DNA of 8,216 nucleotides from Nitrospinota bacterium (GTDB taxonomy: Bacteria > JAUXIQ01), in assembly GCA_030620925.1 (NCBI GenBank), contig JAUXIQ010000072.1, positions 1 through 8,216 on the forward strand, given 5' to 3'. The notes under the pieces were generated by a model. The model did not search any database. It was not told where the DNA came from and was given only the letters and a program-made list of their open reading frames with translations. This document shows positions 1 through 5,297 of this stretch, piece after piece. Numbering within the stretch: position 1 is the first letter of the stretch; each line of letters opens with the position of its first letter. The translations under genes were made by a program, and so were the position numbers.

Positions 1-131
1 CGGTCGGGCAATTCCACTGCGGGCGCTTCCCGCGCTGAAGCATCACGGGAAAAGCGTGGGATATATAGAGAAAGAGAAAAAATTACAATAGCAGCCCACA
101 GAGCAGTTTTCTTGACAAGTGTGCTGTTCAT
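1..131 (-). CDS. Partial exported protein, N-terminal signal peptide only
   Basis: An open frame enters from the left edge on the minus strand. It starts at the ATG at 131-129 and gives 43 complete codons before the window ends. The peptide begins MNSTLVKKTALWAAIVIFSL: a short region with two lysines, a hydrophobic core at about residues 10-24, and a plausible signal peptidase I site after Ala-Ser-Ala (residues 31-33). No lipobox cysteine is seen, so it looks like a secreted or outer-membrane protein rather than a lipoprotein. The frame begins 24 bp after the stop of the LolA-like gene, so it is probably the fourth gene of the same operon. The start is uncertain. GGAG touches the ATG at 131 with no spacer, and an in-frame ATG at 146-144 (adding MHSPE) has no clear ribosome site. 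Translation may be coupled to the upstream gene. The mature protein is outside the window, so no family can be named. An outer-membrane or periplasmic partner of the pump is an inference from position. Confidence 0.6.
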   Translation of the reverse strand, partial: MNSTLVKKTALWAAIVIFSLSLYIPRFSRDASAREAPAVELPD

Positions 132-155
132 CTCCGGCGAGTGCATCTATAAAGG

Positions 156-965
156 TTAACGGCGGGTTTTAAGGTTGCGTTTGGTGAATACATCATCAGA
201 CAAACCAGCATTAATGACCCTTTCGCTGAACTCCAATATGGTTTTATGCTTGGCCTTGAAATCCTCCACTTCGACTCGTTTGGGACGCCAGATACCTTGA
301 GCGAGCTGTTCAAGATCGTATGCTTTAAGAATTTTGAAGTATTCACCTTTCCTGTTCCAAAACTTGGTCTGAACGGTTACAAAGTTGTCTTTCCTCACCC
401 AGAGCTGCCGCTTATCGTATCCTGTCTCCTTCAGCTTTTTTTCCGTCACCGGTATCGCCTCTACGACGTAGCAATCCTCTCCGTCAACTGTTTCGGAGCC
501 CAGGAGCCTGTATTCGAAATGCTCCAGGTCTTCAGACTGAATATCCTCAAAAGTAAAATCGGAGCCCATGAAGTGGTCCGTCTTATCGCTGGAGGAAATG
601 CGCCTGACCTTGCGCAGTGCTGGCAAATAGAGCCACTGGTCGTCATCGGCATCCGTGTGTTCGATGGTGAGTACGCTGGTGCCCTTGACGTCGCTGGGCG
701 ATATAAAGCGGCTGAAGCGCTTGTCGTTCCGCTCGTCGATTTTCTTGCCCCAGTTGCGAATCTCCCTCACCCGCTTTTTCCCCCTCCTGTTTATGAGGGT
801 CATCATTATGGTGCTGGTCTCGTCTTCGCTGTCATTCTGCACCTCGACCCGTTCCATTATCTGACGGCCGGTAAGCTCTTGCGCATCCAGCCTGTCCATG
901 GATGCACCCATCACCAGAAAAGCCGTAACCATTAATATGGTTAATATGATAAGAGGTATTTTCAT
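156..965 (-). CDS. LolA-like outer membrane lipoprotein-sorting family protein
   Basis: This gene encodes 269 residues. Residues 1-28 form a signal peptide with a hydrophobic stretch (about 3-20) and a likely cut after Leu-Asp-Ala. There is no lipobox, so a soluble periplasmic protein is expected. Residues 110-141 carry the hallmark of the LolA-like 'outer membrane lipoprotein-sorting protein' family: QWLYLPALRKVRRIS followed by a HFMGSDFTFEDI segment. Later parts (QLWVRKDNF near 187-195, GIWRPKRVEVED near 224-235) fit the same beta-rich fold, which holds hydrophobic or lipid cargo. The ATG at 965 was chosen because GGAGG stands 8 bases before it and it begins the signal peptide. A GTG at 1043 would add 26 residues ahead of the signal sequence. 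The gene follows the RND transporter after 97 bp, and such proteins are commonly encoded beside HAE3-type pumps, probably as periplasmic acceptor or donor. The family call is strong; the cargo is unknown. Confidence 0.85.
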   Translation of the reverse strand: MKIPLIILTILMVTAFLVMGASMDRLDAQELTGRQIMERVEVQNDSEDETSTIMMTLINRRGKKRVREIRNWGKKIDERNDKRFSRFISPSDVKGTSVLTIEHTDADDDQWLYLPALRKVRRISSSDKTDHFMGSDFTFEDIQSEDLEHFEYRLLGSETVDGEDCYVVEAIPVTEKKLKETGYDKRQLWVRKDNFVTVQTKFWNRKGEYFKILKAYDLEQLAQGIWRPKRVEVEDFKAKHKTILEFSERVINAGLSDDVFTKRNLKTRR

Positions 966-973
966 ATCATCCA

Positions 974-978
974 CCTCC
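974..978 (-). promoter_or_regulatory. Ribosome binding site of the LolA-like gene
   Basis: On the minus strand GGAGG (within GGAGGTGG) stands 8 bases before the ATG at 965. This strong site decides the start in favour of 965 over the longer GTG-initiated frame at 1043. Confidence 0.75.
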
Positions 979-1031
979 GTTTCTGCCCTCTCCCGGCATT
1001 CATCATGCCCTGGATAATTCACAAGATTTCC

Positions 1032-1050
1032 GGCCCGGAGCACCGGCGCC
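1032..1050 (-). other. GC-only hairpin between RND transporter and LolA-like genes
   Basis: In the 97-bp intercistronic gap, GGCCCGG (1032-1038) and CCGGCGCC (1043-1050) pair as a 7-bp stem of G-C pairs with one bulged base, closing a 4-base AGCA loop. On the minus strand no run of T follows, so it is not a standard intrinsic terminator. It could modulate mRNA decay or expression of the distal genes, or be incidental in GC-rich DNA. Confidence 0.35.
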
Positions 1051-1062
1051 TCTGTTTATCAG

Positions 1063-3393
1063 TTAATCCTGCGGGGTGAAAGCATAAGCGAATTTAGGTT
1101 TGGTTGCGATGAGCAGTGCGGCGAGAACCGTTAACGCCCCGATAAAACTAACCATCATGCTCAAAGAGACCAGCCCTCCAAGGGTGGCGTTGGGTGGAAA
1201 CGGGGATAACGCCAGCACCAGAAAACCCCCGGCAACGATAACCGCATTGTAGAAGATGGCCTTGCCTGCTGTGACAATGGTCAGGATATTCGTTTCTCTC
1301 TCGTCATTCAACCTTGCCATATTCCTCCTGTATTTGGATATATAGTGGATCGAATAGTCTATGCCTATTCCTATGCTGACGCTGGAGTTTATGGCTGTCA
1401 CAGGGTTTAACGGTTTATTGGAGAGCCCCATCAGGCCGAAGTTCACGAGCGTTGCTATACCGATAGGTATGATACTTAAAAACCCGGCTATCCATGACCT
1501 GAACATACCCGCAGTTATGAAGAATACGGCTATGATGGCCAGAATCAGGCTCATAACCTGACTGCGCACTATTATTCCGGCTATGGTATAGGTGATGTTA
1601 GCCCTGCCCGCAAAGCCTATACTTATGTCTTCCTCCTTGAAATGCTCTTTCAGATACTTGTCCATTGCCTTTACCACATTGCCCGTGTCTTTTGCGTGAT
1701 CCGATTTCATGAAGATGCGGGTGTTGGCCCTCTGGTAGTCGTAATCGACCACGTCGTCAAAGTCGTCCGGGTCGCCGGACATGGAATAGAGGAGCAGATA
1801 CTGGGCCACCAGTTCCCTGCTGTCGGGGACTACTTCCATCTCCTTCCTGTCCTCGTTCATCACCCTGTTCATCCGCTTGAGGTATTCGGAGATTGTAATT
1901 GAATCCCCGACCAGGGGAAGCGACTCCGCATAATCCGCCATCTTGTCTATCTTTTTCAGGAGAACGGGGTCTTTCATCCGATCGTAATCCTTACCCGCGA
2001 AAACCACGTTGAGGACGGTAGTGCCCGCGAACTTCTCATTGAGCAACTTCTCCGATCTAACCACGTCGGTATCCTGCTTGAAATAGGATACCAGGCTCGA
2101 GTCAGTCGATACACGCATGATTCCTACCGTAGAAATTACCACTACGACGACGGCCACGGCGAGGACGATACTCCGGTGGTTATAAACTGCCTTTCCACAG
2201 ACCGCCAGTATGCGGGAGGAAAGAGTGGCGCTGCTCAGATCGCTTATTCTCTCCTTTCGCCTGATGTAAAGAGAGCTGACTTTGGGCTTCATGAGCATCA
2301 ACCCGGCGGGTATCACCGTCAGCGAAAACAGCATGGCGACCATGACACCAAAGGCGGTAAAGAGGCCGAAATAGACGAAAGGCGGCATAGAGGAGATGGT
2401 GAAGGCCAGGAAACCGGCGGCGGTGGTTACGGAGGTCATGGTCACCGGAGGCCACATCTCAAGCATGGTGTCCATCACGATAGCCCTGCGCTCCTTATCC
2501 GGGTACTGCAGGACCTCATCATAATATTTGCTTATGATGTGTATACCGTCCGCCACCCCGATGGCCATCAGAATAATGGGCATCATGATAGAGGTTATGT
2601 AAAAAGGCACTTGAAAAATGCCCATGAGCCCCACGGCCCAGAAAACGCTGGGAACAACCACCAATAGAGGGAGCAGAATGCCGCGAAAGCTTCTGAAGGT
2701 CAGAAAAAGAATTATTATAATGACTATCATGGCCACCAGAAAGTTCTTGGCGTCCTCTTTGGATTGTATCCCTATGAGGCCCTCCAGGATGGGGCGGCCG
2801 GCAAAGAATATCTCGTTATCGCCCAGGTTTTCCTCGGCCACCATGGCCTTGACCTTATTATAAATCTCCGACTCATCCACGTCGTCTTCGAGCCTGGCGA
2901 AGATTAACGTCGCCTTCTCATCCTCGGAGACTATGGTGCCCCTGTACATGTTGTTGCCGCGAACGGCTTGGCGCAGGGCGTTTATCTCTTCCTGCGTTTT
3001 GGGCACCTCCTCCATAAAGGGTCTTACATCCATCCCTTCTTTGGTGCCCACGATGTTGTCCAGGTTGGCCAGGCTGTCCACATCCTCGGAGTTGATTCCC
3101 TTCATGCCCTTCAGCTTCTCGGTGAGCCGCTTAAGAAGGGCCAGGCTTTCGGTGTTATAGATTCCATCCGGCCCCCTGTTGACCACAGAAAGCATCATGT
3201 CGCTTTTAACTCCGAAGATATCTTCCACCAAGTTGTCAAAAACTATGGCGGGATGATTCTGGGGTAGGAAAGCCTCGATATCGGTCTCCATACGGGTTCC
3301 TTTCATGTTCATAAAGAACAAAACCGTAAGGACCACAGCGATGATGATGGTAATTCGTGGATGGTCAATAACGAAAGTAAGAAACCGTTTCAT
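1063..3393 (-). CDS. RND/MMPL family transporter, HAE3 type
   Basis: This is a 776-residue inner-membrane exporter, probably proton driven, of the RND superfamily (MMPL/SSD-like, COG1033 type). Its length fits the HAE3 group rather than the roughly 1000-residue AcrB group. It is built as two repeats. TM1 at about 14-28 precedes a large periplasmic loop (30-215, with ETDIEAFLPQNHP at 36-48), then TM2-6 at about 216-366. TM7 at about 408-425 precedes a second loop (427-605), then TM8-12 at about 608-763. Matching motifs in TM4 (GVADGIHIISKY, Asp282) and TM10 (GIGIDYSIHYISKY, Asp679) hold the acidic residues expected to carry protons, and FRSFRG / FRSW follow TM2 and TM8. The start is the ATG after a G-rich GGGGGGAG site, 14 bp after the TetR stop, so the two are surely cotranscribed. 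The substrate cannot be read from sequence. The LolA-like neighbour suggests a lipid or other hydrophobic compound. Confidence 0.92.
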   Translation of the reverse strand: MKRFLTFVIDHPRITIIIAVVLTVLFFMNMKGTRMETDIEAFLPQNHPAIVFDNLVEDIFGVKSDMMLSVVNRGPDGIYNTESLALLKRLTEKLKGMKGINSEDVDSLANLDNIVGTKEGMDVRPFMEEVPKTQEEINALRQAVRGNNMYRGTIVSEDEKATLIFARLEDDVDESEIYNKVKAMVAEENLGDNEIFFAGRPILEGLIGIQSKEDAKNFLVAMIVIIIILFLTFRSFRGILLPLLVVVPSVFWAVGLMGIFQVPFYITSIMMPIILMAIGVADGIHIISKYYDEVLQYPDKERRAIVMDTMLEMWPPVTMTSVTTAAGFLAFTISSMPPFVYFGLFTAFGVMVAMLFSLTVIPAGLMLMKPKVSSLYIRRKERISDLSSATLSSRILAVCGKAVYNHRSIVLAVAVVVVVISTVGIMRVSTDSSLVSYFKQDTDVVRSEKLLNEKFAGTTVLNVVFAGKDYDRMKDPVLLKKIDKMADYAESLPLVGDSITISEYLKRMNRVMNEDRKEMEVVPDSRELVAQYLLLYSMSGDPDDFDDVVDYDYQRANTRIFMKSDHAKDTGNVVKAMDKYLKEHFKEEDISIGFAGRANITYTIAGIIVRSQVMSLILAIIAVFFITAGMFRSWIAGFLSIIPIGIATLVNFGLMGLSNKPLNPVTAINSSVSIGIGIDYSIHYISKYRRNMARLNDERETNILTIVTAGKAIFYNAVIVAGGFLVLALSPFPPNATLGGLVSLSMMVSFIGALTVLAALLIATKPKFAYAFTPQD

Positions 3394-3407
3394 CCTGCTC
3401 CCCCCTT

Positions 3408-4067
3408 TTATTCACGTTCGATCTGATACTTTTTCTCTCTATTCATAAAGCCTTCCATCATAAGCATTAACATCATCTGCGTGTCTTCCACCCTGCTCAC
3501 CACGGAATAGCCGGTGACCCTCTGGAAAACCACTGAGTAAGCCATCTCCAGCAAGTAGTAGGCCGCCTTTTCGCTGTTCACCCTCACGAACACCTGTGAA
3601 TCTATCAACTCATCAATGGAATCCGAGAGAATTTTGATATAGCCGGTATACCTTTCCGCCAAATTCCCTTTGGGCTCATCGATGGGATCGATTATCCAAT
3701 CGTGCTTGCCGGCAAGATATATGCGAAAAAAATCGGGGTTCTCCTCGAAGACTCGAATATGTTCGGTGATTATCCCCTCCAGACGACGCTGAGGCTCCTC
3801 GACCCCCCGGATGGCTTCCTGGATGCTCTCCATCAGGGAATCCATGAAAAAATTGAGGACCTTAATGTATAGATCGTATTTGTTGTCAAAATACTGGTAG
3901 ATGGTCCCCACGGAGACGCTGGTCTCCCTGGCCATCTCCTCCACCGTTGCCCCGTGGTAGCCGGATTGACCGAAAACCCCGGCGGCGCCCCTTAGAATCT
4001 TGTCCACCATGAACTGCTGGAGAAGCTCTTTCTTCTCCTCCACAGCTCGCAGCGCTTTCTTTCCCAT
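3408..4067 (-). CDS. TetR/AcrR family transcriptional regulator
   Basis: This gene encodes a 219-residue regulator of normal TetR length. The N-terminal DNA-binding domain covers about residues 10-65. The helix-turn-helix is at 41-60 (TVEEMARETSVSVGTIYQYF), followed by DNKYDLYIKV, the usual start of helix 4. The rest (about 70-219) is the all-helical dimerisation and ligand-binding half, without a recognisable ligand signature. The start could be GTG at 4070 or the adjacent ATG at 4067. AAGGA lies 5 and 8 bases before them respectively, and ATG is preferred. It is the first gene of the minus-strand operon, 14 bp before the RND transporter. It therefore most likely represses its own operon and releases it when a pump substrate binds, as is common for TetR-pump pairs. 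The effector is unknown. Confidence 0.9.
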   Translation of the reverse strand: MGKKALRAVEEKKELLQQFMVDKILRGAAGVFGQSGYHGATVEEMARETSVSVGTIYQYFDNKYDLYIKVLNFFMDSLMESIQEAIRGVEEPQRRLEGIITEHIRVFEENPDFFRIYLAGKHDWIIDPIDEPKGNLAERYTGYIKILSDSIDELIDSQVFVRVNSEKAAYYLLEMAYSVVFQRVTGYSVVSRVEDTQMMLMLMMEGFMNREKKYQIERE

Positions 4068-4137
4068 CACTTATTTCCTTGTGTAATCGAATATTCCGTT
4101 GCCGGTTTTGAATATATATTTAATTTATTGAATAATA

Positions 4138-4143
4138 ATTATA
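4138..4143 (-). promoter_or_regulatory. Candidate -10 box of the TetR operon
   Basis: On the minus strand this reads TATAAT, a perfect -10 hexamer about 70 bases before the TetR start. The only -35-like hexamer nearby, TTGAAA (4170-4165), is 21 bases away, too far for a standard sigma70 promoter. Because the whole stretch is A/T rich the match could be chance. ATTTAAT (4118-4124) and ATTAAAT (4155-4161) flank it as an inverted repeat but are of low complexity. Confidence 0.3.
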
Positions 4144-4454
4144 GTATCATATTTATTAAATTCGTTTCAATACTTTCTCAAATCAGAAGATCAGCAGCGT
4201 AAATTATAACCTCGCATCCGATTTTCAAATTTTATTTCGTGCAAATCCGAATAAAACATGATAAACTTTACCCATATTATCGCCAATAAGAATACAGAGC
4301 TCAGACTTTCTCATTCGCAATAAAAAAAGATCAGGCAGAATTTCTGGAATCTTCCATAAAATATTGAAATGTAAGGATATTCACATCAAAATAAAGAAAA
4401 TAAATACAAAAGACACGAAGTTTGCCTAATTTAAGCATGGATAGGTTTGTTACT

Positions 4455-4482
4455 TTGACACAATTGTGATAAAATTTGTTAA
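4455..4482 (+). promoter_or_regulatory. Candidate distal promoter of the Rrf2 gene
   Basis: A perfect -35 hexamer TTGACA (4455-4460) is followed after 16 bases by TGTTAA (4477-4482), a moderate -10 match. The 10-bp palindrome CACAATTGTG (4459-4468) overlaps the -35 end and might bind a regulator. The elements lie upstream of the 27-bp palindrome, so a transcript from here would cross it. Confidence 0.4.
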
Positions 4483-4492
4483 CACTAAAATT

Positions 4493-4498
4493 TATAAT
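4493..4498 (+). promoter_or_regulatory. Candidate -10 box of the Rrf2 gene, next to the palindrome
   Basis: TATAAT is a perfect -10 hexamer. No recognisable -35 box stands 15-19 bases upstream. Its last two bases overlap the left end of the 27-bp palindrome, so the expected transcription start (about 4505) falls inside the palindrome. A protein bound there would block this promoter. Confidence 0.45.
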
Positions 4499-4523
4499 TA
4501 ATTTAGGTATTACCTAAATTAAT
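4497..4523. promoter_or_regulatory. Perfect 27-bp palindrome, likely operator for the Rrf2 regulator
   Basis: The arms ATTAATTTAGGTA (4497-4509) and TACCTAAATTAAT (4511-4523) are exact reverse complements around a single central base at 4510. Dimeric Rrf2 regulators such as IscR, NsrR and CymR bind long palindromes near their own promoters. This site overlaps a TATAAT box and ends 60 bases before the Rrf2 start codon, which fits autorepression. That this protein binds it is an inference. The GG/CC pair in the middle of each arm stands out from the A/T-rich surroundings, which argues against chance. Confidence 0.65.
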
Positions 4524-4583
4524 ACTTAACGGCTGAAGAGCAGGACATAGGGCCTCTACGAATAATTAAAGGAGAGTAGTGAG

Positions 4584-5009
4584 ATGATGCTTACCAGAGC
4601 CGGAGATTACGCACTAAGAAGTATGGTCTACCTTGCCAAACAGACGGATGGAAAAATAACTATCCTTGGCGAAATAGCAGAGAAGCAGGGCATTCCCAAA
4701 AACTTTCTGGCCAAAATCCTACAGGTGCTCACCAAGGCGGGTCTGGTTAAATCGCATCAGGGTGTGAACGGGGGCTACTCAATAGGAATTCCAATGGATT
4801 CCATCGACCTTAAAAAGATTATCGAAACGGTTGAAGGGCCGATATTCCTTAACCGTTGTCTCATCCGAGTAGGCGAATGCGATAGGGACAACTCCTGCCC
4901 GATGCACGATGTCTGGGTCGAAGCACAGGGTAAGCTCATGGAAGTTCTCACCAATACGACCCTGGGAGATGTTATTCGAAAAAACCCGGAGTTAAGTTAC
5001 CTGAGCTAA
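4584..5009 (+). CDS. Rrf2/IscR-family iron-sulfur transcriptional regulator
   Basis: A 141-residue protein of typical Rrf2 length. The N-terminal winged helix begins LTRAGDYALRSMVYLA (residues 3-18). It continues with the recognition helix region GIPKNFLAKILQVLTKAGLV (36-55) and a glycine-rich wing HQGVNGGYSIG (58-68). The cluster-binding loop holds Cys92, Cys99 and Cys105, with His108 three residues after the last cysteine. This matches the Cys92/Cys98/Cys104/His107 set of IscR with one extra residue between the first two cysteines, so a [2Fe-2S] cluster is expected. It probably senses iron-sulfur, redox or nitric oxide status. The start at 4584 is set by GGAGAG nine bases upstream, and a second ATG follows at once. 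It stands alone between a palindromic operator and a hairpin, 288 bp ahead of the thiolase operon, which it may or may not control. It could be IscR-like or NsrR-like; sequence alone does not decide. Confidence 0.88.
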   Translation: MMLTRAGDYALRSMVYLAKQTDGKITILGEIAEKQGIPKNFLAKILQVLTKAGLVKSHQGVNGGYSIGIPMDSIDLKKIIETVEGPIFLNRCLIRVGECDRDNSCPMHDVWVEAQGKLMEVLTNTTLGDVIRKNPELSYLS

Positions 5010-5019
5010 ACGATATGCA

Positions 5020-5043
5020 CCCTTGTTCCCACTTTAACAAGGG
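5020..5043 (+). terminator. Hairpin after the Rrf2 gene, possible terminator
   Basis: CCCTTGTT (5020-5027) and AACAAGGG (5036-5043) form a perfect 8-bp stem with an 8-base loop, beginning 10 bases after the stop codon. No T-run follows on the plus strand, so termination would be weak or need other factors. Confidence 0.4.
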
Positions 5044-5208
5044 CACAGCTTACAACCCTTTTATGACAATCTCCGGCGTGCCCCATCAAAACGCTCTACC
5101 TACGAAGAACCATTGCACGCGAAGTTTACCCATATCCCGCAGTGCCGACAGTGCGCCATTCTGCATCCTGCAATAACCTCACTCTCGCAAGTACAAACAC
5201 GAAAACCA

Positions 5209-5237
5209 TTGACAAAGTCCCGCTGAGTTTTTAAAGT
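5209..5237 (+). promoter_or_regulatory. Candidate sigma70-type promoter of the HMGS-like/thiolase operon
   Basis: A perfect -35 box TTGACA (5209-5214) is followed by a 17-base spacer and TAAAGT (5232-5237), which matches four of six bases of the -10 consensus. Transcription would start near 5244, leaving a leader of about 54 bases before the ATG at 5298. The rest of the 5010-5297 gap holds the hairpin and short direct repeats of CAGTGC, with no copy of the 27-bp palindrome found upstream of the Rrf2 gene. Confidence 0.5.
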
Positions 5238-5284
5238 GTTCGACTGTAGGCCATTACAGCGATTTTTCACCCGTGAATATTGCA

Positions 5285-5290
5285 CGAGGA
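5285..5290 (+). promoter_or_regulatory. Ribosome binding site deciding the HMGS-like start
   Basis: GAGGAG stands 7 bases before the ATG at 5298. A TTG in the same frame at 5280 would place this site inside the coding region, so the ATG is preferred. Confidence 0.75.
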
Positions 5291-5297
5291 GTTTCCG

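Larger units (their letters stand above)
4068..4583. other. AT-rich intergenic region between divergent operons
   Basis: This gap of just over 500 bp has no coding frame I can support and is far richer in A and T than the genes around it. The left part must hold the promoter of the leftward TetR operon. The right part holds promoter elements and a perfect palindrome for the rightward Rrf2 gene. Between about 4190 and 4440 I see only A/T-rich sequence with short A runs, no tRNA or structured RNA, and no repeat array. Confidence 0.7.

Noticed and set aside
246-935. 229-codon plus-strand frame opposite the LolA-like gene
   Set aside because: It shows no domain features and no ribosome site, and it is antisense to a gene with a clear family motif and signal peptide.
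966-1043. Longer LolA-like frame starting at a GTG at 1043
   Set aside because: It would put 26 polar residues ahead of a clear signal peptide, while the ATG at 965 has a strong ribosome site.
2176-2667. 163-codon plus-strand frame rich in His and Gly
   Set aside because: The composition comes from the complement of hydrophobic transmembrane codons of the RND transporter; it is a shadow.
4459-4468. 10-bp palindrome CACAATTGTG as a separate operator
   Set aside because: It is too short to stand alone in A/T-rich sequence and is only noted as part of the promoter region.
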